From contig NZLV01000113.1 in NCBI GenBank assembly GCA_002694345.1, positions 1-16,744 of the forward strand: a stretch of DNA of 16,744 bases, in the 5' to 3' direction. The position numbers and the translations under genes are program-made. How positions within the stretch are numbered: position 1 is the first letter of the stretch; each line of letters begins with the position of its first letter. This document shows positions 1 through 6,063 of the stretch, piece after piece. This DNA is from Maricaulis sp. (GTDB lineage: Bacteria > Pseudomonadota > Alphaproteobacteria > Caulobacterales > Maricaulaceae). The notes below the pieces were generated by a model, which worked only from the letters and a program-made list of their open reading frames with translations, was not told the origin of the DNA and did no database searches.

Positions 1-159
1 ATGGGTCATCCAGTTGAGGCCAAGCTCCAGCGAAATGAATTCCCACTTGGCCCCGAAAGCGGCCACGAGGAACCAGACCGGAGTGGCCAGCGCCAGCAAT
101 GCGCAAATCCACCCCAGCGGGAGAATGATCACCCGCAGAATGTCCAAGACCCGTGACAT
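1..159 (-). CDS. N-terminus of a membrane protein, cut by the window edge (possibly DUF1499 family)
   Basis: Only the first 53 codons are present; the gene runs off the left edge. The ATG is at 159-157, preceded on the minus strand by a G-rich stretch (GGGGGGCGG) that can serve as ribosome binding site. The peptide begins MSRVLDILRVIILPLGW and has a hydrophobic segment at about residues 8-35, so it is an inner-membrane protein or has an uncleaved anchor. It lies 28 nt downstream of pdxH on the same strand and is probably co-transcribed with it. The membrane segment followed by FGAKWEF...LGL resembles the start of alphaproteobacterial DUF1499 proteins. That family assignment is a guess from a short stretch. 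Confidence 0.6.
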   Translation of the reverse strand, partial: MSRVLDILRVIILPLGWICALLALATPVWFLVAAFGAKWEFISLELGLNWMTH

Positions 160-187
160 GAGTGCCGCCCCCCGGTTGGCTTCGTCT

Positions 188-859
188 CTAAGGATACAAC
201 CGCTCAACGCCCCATGGCGACCCCAAATCGGGCCGCGTGAAGGACATTCTGTCGTGCAGGCGGAACGGACGGTCGCGCCAGAACTCGATGGAGAGCGGTC
301 GGATGCGGAAGCCGGACCAGTGCGGCGGCCGCGGCACCTCGCCCAGTCCGAAACGGGCCGCTTCCCGGGCGACGGACTTTTCCAGCGCGAACCGGCTTTC
401 CAGTGGGCGTGACTGTTTGGACGCCCAGGCCCCGATCCGGCTGTCGCGATGGCGCGAGGCGAAATAGGCATTCGCCTCCTCTTCACTCACCGCTTCCACC
501 AGGCCGCGTACCCGCACCTGGCGCCGCAGGCTCTTCCAGTGGAAGCACAGCGCTGCCTGGCTGTTTTCCGCCAGCTGACGCCCCTTGGCGCTTTCCAGAT
601 TGGTGTAGAAGACGAAGCCGTCGGCATCGACATCCTTCAAAAGCACCATGCGCACATCCGGCAGACCGCTTTCATCGGCTGTCGCCAGCGCCATGGCGTT
701 GGGATCATTCATCTCCTTGCGCTTGGCATCTTTCAGCCAGTCGGCAAACAGGGCGAACGGGTCCTCGCGGTCGAAGATTTCCTCGGCATTCGCTTCGGAA
801 GTCTTGGCATAGGCCTCGGCGTCCGGTGAGGGCGGGATGAGATCATCCTTCTTGGACAT
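188..859 (-). CDS. pdxH: pyridoxamine/pyridoxine 5'-phosphate oxidase
   Basis: This FMN-dependent cytosolic enzyme oxidises PNP or PMP to pyridoxal 5'-phosphate, the last step of vitamin B6 synthesis and salvage. The protein is 223 aa, normal for the family. Residues 70-76 (RMVLLKD) and the GFVFYTN segment at 81-87 form the FMN-binding core. HWKSLRRQVRVRG (107-119) is the second conserved block. The C-terminal PNPOx signature is at 191-204 (IEFWRDRPFRLHDR), and the chain ends in RLYP as expected (usually RLxP). The open frame extends upstream to 919, but the ATG at 859 gives the usual N-terminus and has AGGAGG 11 nt upstream. The gene diverges from the J-domain gene at 974. No oddities were seen. 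Confidence 0.96.
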   Translation of the reverse strand: MSKKDDLIPPSPDAEAYAKTSEANAEEIFDREDPFALFADWLKDAKRKEMNDPNAMALATADESGLPDVRMVLLKDVDADGFVFYTNLESAKGRQLAENSQAALCFHWKSLRRQVRVRGLVEAVSEEEANAYFASRHRDSRIGAWASKQSRPLESRFALEKSVAREAARFGLGEVPRPPHWSGFRIRPLSIEFWRDRPFRLHDRMSFTRPDLGSPWGVERLYP

Positions 860-892
860 GGGATATCGGGCCTCCTGCAGCGCTATCCGCCT

Positions 893-919
893 AGTTAAGC
901 GCCTGATGCGCCGGGTCAA
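893..919 (-). promoter_or_regulatory. candidate housekeeping promoter for pdxH
   Basis: On the minus strand TTGACCC (919-913) is followed after 12 nt by GCTTAACT (900-893). The Caulobacter-type housekeeping consensus is TTGACGS, 10-14 nt, GCTANAWC, so the -35 matches 6/7 and the -10 only about 5/8. A second perfect -35-like TTGACGG lies at 939-933 but has no matching -10 at the right distance. The placement, about 35-60 nt before the pdxH ATG, is sensible. Confidence 0.4.
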
Positions 920-959
920 GTTTTCCCGCAGCCCGTCAACCTTTCGGGAATCTTCTCAC

Positions 960-967
960 GCTAGATT
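960..967 (+). promoter_or_regulatory. candidate -10 element of the J-domain gene, implying a leaderless mRNA
   Basis: GCTAGATT matches 7/8 positions of the alphaproteobacterial -10 consensus GCTANAWC. Transcription starting about 7 nt downstream would begin at or next to the ATG at 974. There is no Shine-Dalgarno sequence before that ATG, which fits a leaderless transcript. No convincing -35 was found. A GANTC site (GAATC, 948-952) lies just upstream. Confidence 0.4.
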
Positions 968-973
968 TTGCGC

Positions 974-1483
974 ATGACATCGCGTGTTACGAGTTTGAGG
1001 GACGCCTATGAGGCGCTCGGCCTTGTGCCGGGTGACGGTCCTCTTGCGGCCAAATCGGCCTTTCGCGCGCGGGTCAAAACCCTGCATCCCGATGTCACCG
1101 AACCGACCCCGGCAACCCTGACGCAGCTGGCCAGGATCGTCGCCGCGATGGAGCTGATCAAATCGGTCGGCGCCACGGGTCTGGACCTGGAAATCACCTC
1201 GACGCAAGCGGCGACCGGCCTCACCCGCACGGTGCGGCATGGCGATCGCCCGCTCCTGGTGCGCATTCCGGCGGGTGTGCTGGAAGGCGAGATCATCCAC
1301 GCCGTGGGCGAGCCGGACATCACGATCACGATCCGCATCACGGCCAGTGAACCGGTGCCGGAAAGCCCGGCTGCCCCGCTGGTGGAAAGCGCCGATCTGG
1401 ATGCCTTCATCCACGAATATTCCCGCCCTTCGGCCCATGCCCGCCTGGCCCGCTGGATCCGCAAAGCGCAGTCGGCCGCTTAA
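974..1483 (+). CDS. small J-domain (DnaJ-like) protein
   Basis: The protein is 169 aa. Residues 8-40 (SLRDAYEALG ... LHPD) form the front half of a J domain with the invariant HPD at 38-40, the motif that stimulates Hsp70/DnaK ATPase. The second half looks divergent. Residues about 80-110 (TGLTRTVRHGDRP, then RIPAGVLEGEII) resemble the start of the DnaJ C-terminal substrate-binding domain, where KVxIPxGVxxG is typical. There is no Gly/Phe linker and no zinc-finger cysteine cluster. I infer a specialised type III-like co-chaperone of DnaK. A TTG lies two codons upstream (968), but the ATG at 974 is preferred. The stop is 47 nt before aroC on the same strand, so the two may be co-transcribed. 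It diverges from pdxH. Confidence 0.8.
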   Translation: MTSRVTSLRDAYEALGLVPGDGPLAAKSAFRARVKTLHPDVTEPTPATLTQLARIVAAMELIKSVGATGLDLEITSTQAATGLTRTVRHGDRPLLVRIPAGVLEGEIIHAVGEPDITITIRITASEPVPESPAAPLVESADLDAFIHEYSRPSAHARLARWIRKAQSAA

Positions 1484-1530
1484 CGGCGCGAAATTCCGCG
1501 TCTAGTGTGCGCAAAACACGCGGGTTCCAC

Positions 1531-2622
1531 ATGTCTCACAATTCGTTCGGACACCTTTTCCGGGTCACCACCTGGGGCGAAAGCCATGGACCGGCCATCG
1601 GCGCCGTCGTCGATGGCTGCCCGGCCGGCATTCCCCTGACCGCGGACGATCTCCAGCCCTGGCTGGATCTGCGCCGTCCGGGAACGAGCCGCCATGTCAC
1701 CCCGCGCCAGGAGACCGACCAGGTCCGCATCCTGTCCGGCGTGTTCGAGGATGACCGAACGGGCGGCCCGATCACCACCGGCACGCCGATCAGCCTCCTG
1801 ATCGAGAATGTCGATGCGCGCTCGAAGGATTATGGCGATATCCGCGACAAATGGCGGCCCGGCCATGCCGACTACACTTATGACATGAAGTATGGCGTGC
1901 GCGATTATCGCGGCGGCGGCCGCTCCTCGGCCCGCGAAACCGCCATGCGTGTCGCCGCCGGCGGCATTGCCCGCAAAGTGCTGGGCGATGGCATTTCCAT
2001 CCGCGCCGCCCTGGTCCAGGTCGGCGAACGCGCCATCAATCGCGAGCGCTGGGACTGGGATGCGGTCAGCGAGAACCCTTTCTTCTGCCCCGACGCGGAA
2101 ACCGCCGCCCTCTGGGAAGCCGACATGGACGCCCTGCGCAAGGACGGTTCCTCCACCGGCGCGATTGTCGAAGTCGTCGTGTCCGGCGTGCCGGCCGGCT
2201 GGGGCGCCCCCGTCTATGGCAAGCTGGACAGTGATCTGGCCATGGCCATGATGACGATCAATGCCGTAAAGGGCGTCGAGATCGGGGCCGGCTTCGGCTC
2301 TGCCGCCATGCGCGGCGAGGATGCCGCCGACGAGATGCGCATGAGCCAGGACGGCCCTGTCTTCCAGTCCAATTTCAATGGCGGCGTGCTGGGCGGCATC
2401 TCCACCGGCCAGGATCTGGTGATCCGCTTCGCCGTGAAACCCACCTCCTCCATCCGCATCGAACGCCGCACCCTCAACCGCGATTTCGAGGAAACCACAA
2501 TCGAAACCCGCGGCCGCCATGACCCCTGTGTGGGCATCCGCGCGGTGCCCGTGGGCGAAGCGATGGCCGCGCTGGTGCTGGCCGATCACAAACTCCGCCA
2601 TGCGGGGCAGTCGGCGTTTTAG
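1531..2622 (+). CDS. aroC: chorismate synthase
   Basis: The enzyme converts 5-enolpyruvylshikimate 3-phosphate to chorismate, the last shikimate step, using reduced FMN; it works as a cytosolic tetramer. The 363 aa length is standard for the bacterial monofunctional type. All three family signatures are visible: GESHGPAIGAVVDGCP at 16-31, GGGRSSARETAMR at 128-140, and RHDPCVGIRAVPVGEA from 329. A GTG at 1507 would add eight residues, but MSHNSFG is the usual N-terminus. The ribosome binding site is weak (GCGGG about 8 nt upstream). The gene follows the J-domain gene closely and is followed by a palindromic repeat rather than a classical terminator. Confidence 0.97.
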   Translation: MSHNSFGHLFRVTTWGESHGPAIGAVVDGCPAGIPLTADDLQPWLDLRRPGTSRHVTPRQETDQVRILSGVFEDDRTGGPITTGTPISLLIENVDARSKDYGDIRDKWRPGHADYTYDMKYGVRDYRGGGRSSARETAMRVAAGGIARKVLGDGISIRAALVQVGERAINRERWDWDAVSENPFFCPDAETAALWEADMDALRKDGSSTGAIVEVVVSGVPAGWGAPVYGKLDSDLAMAMMTINAVKGVEIGAGFGSAAMRGEDAADEMRMSQDGPVFQSNFNGGVLGGISTGQDLVIRFAVKPTSSIRIERRTLNRDFEETTIETRGRHDPCVGIRAVPVGEAMAALVLADHKLRHAGQSAF

Positions 2623-2640
2623 GCGGCGTCCCCTTTCTCT

Positions 2641-2774
2641 CCATCCACACCATCATCCCCCGGCTTGCCTATCCCCGCGAAAGCGGGGATCCGGGGGACC
2701 TGTACTCACCTGCCCGCGGGTTGGGTGAGGTCCCCCGGATGCCCTGTGGGCACCGTGGGATGACGGGTGGATGG
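2641..2774. repeat. 134-bp palindromic intergenic repeat (REP/MITE-like)
   Basis: The outer arms CCATCCAC...TCATCCC (2641-2659) and their reverse complement (2757-2774) pair with one bulge and one mismatch. Inside are a perfect 8-bp stem with a GAAA loop (ATCCCCGC 2671-2678, GCGGGGAT 2683-2690) and a perfect 13-bp stem (2689-2701 with 2728-2740). The second stem encloses a further CACC/GGTG pairing. The element sits 19 nt after aroC and carries no gene. Elements with a CCCCGCGAAAGCGGGG core are widespread in alphaproteobacterial intergenic regions. It could act as a transcription or mRNA-stability boundary for aroC. No T-tract follows either stem. Confidence 0.8.
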
Positions 2775-2820
2775 GTATAAGAGAACAACACGCCTCCCCC
2801 AAAACCCCAACATGACTGGA

Positions 2821-2843
2821 CCGTTCATGTTCGGCTCATCCGG
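2821..2843 (+). promoter_or_regulatory. candidate response-regulator box with 11-bp direct repeats
   Basis: TTCA (2824-2827) and CTCA (2835-2838) are repeated at an 11-bp period, the spacing typical of OmpR/PhoB-family tandem sites. Of the 23 bases, 21 are identical to a box at 4426-4448 upstream of the second glycine-zipper gene. The two boxes lie at nearly the same distance from their start codons (86 and 83 nt). The regulator is unknown. Confidence 0.5.
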
Positions 2844-2849
2844 GAAATT

Positions 2850-2864
2850 TTAGCTTTGGGTTAA
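2850..2864 (+). promoter_or_regulatory. CtrA-like box
   Basis: TTAG-N7-TTAA (2850-2853, 2861-2864), followed by CC, differs by one base from the CtrA consensus TTAA-N7-TTAA. It lies 43-57 nt before the ATG of the glycine-zipper gene, in the core promoter. CtrA is the cell-cycle response regulator conserved in stalked alphaproteobacteria. A match in so short a motif can arise by chance. Confidence 0.4.
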
Positions 2865-2906
2865 CCTGGCCGGGGAAGTCCCGGTGTAGACCCGGAGGCG
2901 TGTCCC

Positions 2907-4316
2907 ATGACACCACGCAAAATCCGTCTGATGGGCGCGGCGCTCGCAGCCCTTCTTCTCACACCCGCCCTGCTTGATGTGGCGCCGGCCGAGGCCCAGC
3001 GCCAGGAACGGGGTGCCGAGCGCGGAGACCGCGGCGACCGGGGCGCACGCGGCGACCGGGGTGGCCGCCGCGAAGCCGGCCGCAATGGTGGACAACGCCA
3101 GGGACGCGGCGAAGCTCGCCCGCAACGCCAGGATCGACAGACAGCGGACAATCGCGGCAATCGGGGCAATCGCGGTGACTTTGCCCGCGGCCCCGGACGC
3201 GATCCGCGCAACACCGATGTGTCCCGGGCCCCGCGCGAACAGAGCGGGCGCGGTGATCGCCGTCCGGTCATGCGGCCGGTCGAACGCACCCAGAACCCGC
3301 CGCGCCGCGATGTGGCCAGCCGGACCCCCGGACGCCGGGATGGACAATTCACGCCGGGCCGAGACCCCCGCCGCGACGGGACGCGGGGGCCGGGTCGCCG
3401 CGACGGCCAGTACACGCCGGGCCGGGATGGCCGGGGCGATGGTGCCCGCACACCGGGCCGCAATCCGGGTCGGGACGTGAATCGTCGCCCGGACCGGGAC
3501 AACCGTTTTGACCGCCGTCCGGATCGGGATAATCGTTTCGACCGCCGGGGCGACCGCGATGGCCGCTACGGACACCGTCCGGACCGGGATAACCGTTATG
3601 ACCGCCGTCCGGGCCGCGACAATCGCTTTGACCGCCATCCGGGTCGTGACAATCGCTGGGATAATGGTCCGAACCGCCGTCCCGGCGCGCATCATGACCG
3701 CCGTCGCTGGGAATACGCGCAGCGCCGCCGCGACTTCTATCGCGACCGGGCCCGCCGCCAGCAGCAATTGCGCTGGATCCGCCATATGAACCATGGCTGG
3801 AACAACAGCCGCTATTACGGCCATTGGGGTCCGTCGAGCCGCTGGCGCTACCACCGCACCTATTACAATCATGGCTATAACAGCCGGAACTTCGCCTATT
3901 ATGACGGTCTGTGCCGCTATAACGGCAATGGCGATGGCGCCGTGGTCGGGGCGCTGCTGGGCGCGCTGGTGGGCGGGTATGCCGCCGGTGACGACAATGT
4001 CGGCGCAGGCATCCTGGTCGGGGCCGGTTTCGGTGCCGTGCTGGGCTCCAGCCTGGACCGGTTCGACCAGTGCGACCGGGCGCAGTATCACTACGCCATG
4101 AATTACGCCTTCGAATACGGCCAACCCTATTACTGGGCCAACCCGTATTCCGGTGTCCGCGGGGCGATCATCATCCGCGAGACCTACTACAATGCCGGTG
4201 TGGAATGCCGTTGGGGTGATGCGGAAATCTACATGCCCGACGGGACCTACAATTATGACCGCGTGCGCATGTGCCGTGACGGTTATGGCGACTGGCAGGT
4301 GGCCTACCGGCAATAG
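2907..4316 (+). CDS. exported Arg/Gly/Asp-rich glycine-zipper protein
   Basis: The protein is 469 aa. Residues 1-30 are a Sec signal peptide ending AEA|Q. Residues about 31-190 are low complexity, full of RGD, RGN and RDGQ/TPGRD units. Residues 193-252 are six tandem 10-residue repeats of the RRPDRDNRFD type. An aromatic His/Tyr/Arg-rich stretch follows (about 255-335). Residues about 342-385 carry two glycine-zipper segments (GALLGALVGG and GAGFGAVLGS) like those of the 17-kDa surface-antigen family. The C-terminal module (about 425-469) has two cysteines in a CRW...RMC...DW pattern. GGAGG lies 8 nt before the ATG. I infer an envelope protein whose zippers associate with membrane while the strongly basic part binds polyanions. 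The exact function is unknown. It is followed by an intrinsic terminator, so it forms its own unit. Confidence 0.85.
   Translation: MTPRKIRLMGAALAALLLTPALLDVAPAEAQRQERGAERGDRGDRGARGDRGGRREAGRNGGQRQGRGEARPQRQDRQTADNRGNRGNRGDFARGPGRDPRNTDVSRAPREQSGRGDRRPVMRPVERTQNPPRRDVASRTPGRRDGQFTPGRDPRRDGTRGPGRRDGQYTPGRDGRGDGARTPGRNPGRDVNRRPDRDNRFDRRPDRDNRFDRRGDRDGRYGHRPDRDNRYDRRPGRDNRFDRHPGRDNRWDNGPNRRPGAHHDRRRWEYAQRRRDFYRDRARRQQQLRWIRHMNHGWNNSRYYGHWGPSSRWRYHRTYYNHGYNSRNFAYYDGLCRYNGNGDGAVVGALLGALVGGYAAGDDNVGAGILVGAGFGAVLGSSLDRFDQCDRAQYHYAMNYAFEYGQPYYWANPYSGVRGAIIIRETYYNAGVECRWGDAEIYMPDGTYNYDRVRMCRDGYGDWQVAYRQ
3483..3662 (+). repeat. six tandem 30-bp repeats inside the glycine-zipper gene
   Basis: Six in-frame 30-bp units start at 3483, 3513, 3543, 3573, 3603 and 3633. 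They encode RRPDRDNRFD, RRPDRDNRFD, RRGDRDGRYG, HRPDRDNRYD, RRPGRDNRFD and RHPGRDNRWD. The third unit is the most divergent. Copy number in such an array can vary between strains. Confidence 0.9.
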
Positions 4317-4346
4317 GCTTAAAAGGCCTCATCCTGGACAAGCCGG

Positions 4347-4379
4347 AGGGCGGGTGGCGACACCCGCCCTTCCTTTTTT
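4347..4379 (+). terminator. intrinsic terminator after the RGD-rich gene
   Basis: A perfect 10-bp G+C-rich stem (AGGGCGGGTG 4347-4356, CACCCGCCCT 4361-4370) with a GCGA loop is followed by TCCTTTTTT (4371-4379). It lies 30 nt after the stop at 4316 and before the promoter region of the next gene. Confidence 0.9.
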
Positions 4380-4416
4380 GGGCCGGCCGGGCGGGCGGCG
4401 TGAATCTTGCGAATTG

Positions 4417-4448
4417 TTCAGGAAGCCGTTCATGTTGGGCTCATCGGG
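4417..4448 (+). promoter_or_regulatory. second copy of the shared direct-repeat box
   Basis: TTCA at 4417-4420, TTCA at 4429-4432 and CTCA at 4440-4443 are spaced 12 and 11 bp. The part 4426-4448 matches the box at 2821-2843 at 21 of 23 positions. It begins 83 nt before the ATG at 4509. A GANTC site (GAATC, 4402-4406) is just upstream. It probably binds the same regulator as the first copy. Confidence 0.5.
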
Positions 4449-4508
4449 CCCGTGCGAATGTGGCGTCAACACCGGGACAGAGCGCCCGCATTCCTTTTGG
4501 AGGTCGAT

Positions 4509-5258
4509 ATGAAACTGCTGACCCACGCCCTGCTCGCCGCCTCGGCCCTGACCGTGACCGTGCCGACCCTGGCACAGGCCCAGTCCTACCAGGCGCAATC
4601 CTATCAGGAGTGCGAGAACAACCGGCAGAACCGCCAGGTCACCGGCGCCATCATCGGCGGCATCCTGGGAGCCGTGATCGGCAATGAACTGGCCGATGAC
4701 AGCAATAACAACCGCCATGGCCGTCCGGACCGCTGGGACCGTCGCGCGCGCTGGGAAGACCGCAACCGCCACCATTCGCGCTATGACCGCCGCTATGAGC
4801 ACCGCGACCGCGGCAATGCCGAGGAAGTCGGCACGATTGCCGGTGCCGGTGTCGGGGCCCTGATCGGGGCCGGGATTGCCGGTGGTGATGATTGTGGCCA
4901 GCAAGGCTATCGCAACACGCGCGATCCCTATGCCGGCAAGCCGTCGGGCTATGACTATCAGGACAGCTATTACGACAATGGCTATTCGGACGGCTATTCC
5001 GACGATTACTACTATGCCGAAGGCACGGGCGGCGGTGATTACCGCTATGAGGATTACGGCTCGTCCGGCGAATTGCTGGGCGGTTCGCAGGACCGCTCCG
5101 AGGCCCGCGTCTACACCACGTCCGCCTCGGCCAATGGCCAGTGCCAATGGTCCCAGACCCGCCGTCTGGATGCCCGCGGCCAGGCCTTCACGGACCAGGT
5201 CTACATGTGCCAGGGCTCGGACGGCATCTGGCGCCCGGCCGACACATACGGGAACTGA
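4509..5258 (+). CDS. exported double glycine-zipper protein (17-kDa surface-antigen-like)
   Basis: The protein is 249 aa. Residues 1-24 are a Sec signal peptide ending AQA|Q, with no lipobox. The first glycine zipper is at about residues 43-58 (GAIIGGILGAVIGNEL). An Arg/Asp-rich linker follows (about 63-100), then the second zipper (GTIAGAGVGALIGAGIAGG, about 106-124). A Tyr/Asp/Gly-rich stretch (about 135-190) and a C-terminal CQW...YMC...GIW module complete it. The frame is open from 4407, but ATG 4509 has GGAGG 5 nt upstream and begins the signal peptide. It has the same parts as its upstream neighbour in a different order. It is probably an outer-membrane or periplasmic protein; the role is unknown. 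Its stop is 16 nt from the convergent tlyA stop. Confidence 0.85.
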   Translation: MKLLTHALLAASALTVTVPTLAQAQSYQAQSYQECENNRQNRQVTGAIIGGILGAVIGNELADDSNNNRHGRPDRWDRRARWEDRNRHHSRYDRRYEHRDRGNAEEVGTIAGAGVGALIGAGIAGGDDCGQQGYRNTRDPYAGKPSGYDYQDSYYDNGYSDGYSDDYYYAEGTGGGDYRYEDYGSSGELLGGSQDRSEARVYTTSASANGQCQWSQTRRLDARGQAFTDQVYMCQGSDGIWRPADTYGN

Positions 5259-5275
5259 TTCGTCCCTTGCACGTT
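5251..5275 (+). promoter_or_regulatory. perfect match to a general-stress sigma factor (EcfG) promoter, antisense to tlyA
   Basis: GGAAC (5251-5255), 16 nt, CGTT (5272-5275) fits the alphaproteobacterial EcfG consensus GGAAC-N16/17-CGTT exactly. It overlaps the stop codon of the glycine-zipper gene and points into the 3' end of tlyA. It would therefore drive an antisense transcript. A nine-base motif is not rare in 17 kb, so chance is a real possibility. Confidence 0.25.
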
Positions 5276-6012
5276 TAGATCGGTTGGAAACTCCGGGTGG
5301 CGGCCATAAGGTATTCCTTGTTGCCGTCACCGCCCGTTATTGGACTGTCCATGATTGATCGTACCGAGACCCCTTCGAGCGCCTCGAAGCCTGCCCGTAC
5401 GTCCTCGACGGCCCGCAGCCGATCGGTTTCGCTCTTCACCAGACCGCCCTTGCCGATCAAGGCCTTGCCGACCTCGAACTGGGGTTTGATGAGCGCGATC
5501 AGCTCGCTGGTGTCCGCACTCAGCGGCAGGACCGGCGGCAAGAGTTTCAGCAGCGAGATGAAGCTGGCATCGCAAACGACCAACGAAGGCGGTTCGCAAA
5601 ACATGTCCGCCGCCAATGACCGCGCATCCGTGCCCTCCATGGACACGACCCGGGCATCGGCCTGAAGCGAGGCGTGCAGCTGGTCCCGCCCGACATCGAC
5701 GGCATAGACCTTCGCCGCCCCGCGTGACAGCAGGACCTGAGTGAAGCCCCCGGTCGAGGATCCCACATCCAGACAGACCCGTCCGGCCGGATCGATGCCG
5801 AATTCATCCAGAGCCGCGACCAGTTTGAGCGCCGCCCGCGACACCCAGGGATGGGCCGCCTCCGCTTTCACCTCGGCCCCGTCCGGGATCTTCTGGGACG
5901 GCTTGGTCAGGACCTGCCCGTTCACCACCACCTTGCCAGCGGCAATCGCCTCCTGGGCCTTGGCCCGGGTTTCGAAATGTCCGTGATCAACGAGATAGCG
6001 ATCGGCGCGCAT
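5275..6012 (-). CDS. tlyA: TlyA-family rRNA 2'-O-methyltransferase
   Basis: The protein is 245 aa. Residues 1 to about 50 are an S4 RNA-binding domain (ADRYLVDHGHFETRAKAQEAI ... VVNGQ). Residues about 55-245 are an FtsJ-type methyltransferase domain. The SAM-binding motif is LDVGSSTGGF (81-90), and the K-D-K-E catalytic set is visible as K63, D148, K176 and E233. Characterised TlyA enzymes 2'-O-methylate cytidines in 16S and/or 23S rRNA; the old hemolysin label is misleading. ATG 6012 gives the usual MRAD-type N-terminus. An in-frame ATG at 6054 would extend into the tetR promoter. In many alphaproteobacteria tlyA follows dxs; here a plus-strand pair separates them. Confidence 0.92.
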   Translation of the reverse strand: MRADRYLVDHGHFETRAKAQEAIAAGKVVVNGQVLTKPSQKIPDGAEVKAEAAHPWVSRAALKLVAALDEFGIDPAGRVCLDVGSSTGGFTQVLLSRGAAKVYAVDVGRDQLHASLQADARVVSMEGTDARSLAADMFCEPPSLVVCDASFISLLKLLPPVLPLSADTSELIALIKPQFEVGKALIGKGGLVKSETDRLRAVEDVRAGFEALEGVSVRSIMDSPITGGDGNKEYLMAATRSFQPI

Positions 6013-6028
6013 GGCCTGTCCGTGAAAA

Positions 6029-6057
6029 GTGACTGAAGTCAGGAACCGCTCCATACT
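6029..6057 (+). promoter_or_regulatory. candidate promoter of the TetR gene, implying a leaderless mRNA
   Basis: GTGACT (6029-6034), 17 nt, CATACT (6052-6057). Transcription would begin about 7 nt later, at the ATG (6064) itself. There is no Shine-Dalgarno sequence before that ATG. The -35 keeps the TGAC core; the -10 matches TATAAT at 4/6. Confidence 0.4.
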
Positions 6058-6063
6058 GGCGCG

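Noticed and set aside
3010..3200. Repeated RGD tripeptides as integrin-type adhesion motifs
   Set aside because: They arise from general Arg/Gly/Asp low complexity alongside RGN, RGA and RGG units; there is no reason to assume host-cell binding.
2850..4313. A 487-codon open frame on the minus strand opposite the RGD-rich gene
   Set aside because: It is a mirror of the repetitive, G+C-rich coding sequence. Its translation is Ala/Val/Ile-rich without domain structure, and the plus frame has signal peptide, ribosome binding site and terminator.
5275..6012. Hemolysin function for TlyA
   Set aside because: The S4 plus FtsJ domains and K-D-K-E residues indicate an rRNA methyltransferase; hemolysis is a historical label.
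6013..6054. Longer tlyA start at ATG 6054
   Set aside because: It adds 14 residues not typical before the S4 domain, has no ribosome binding site, and would overlap the likely tetR promoter.
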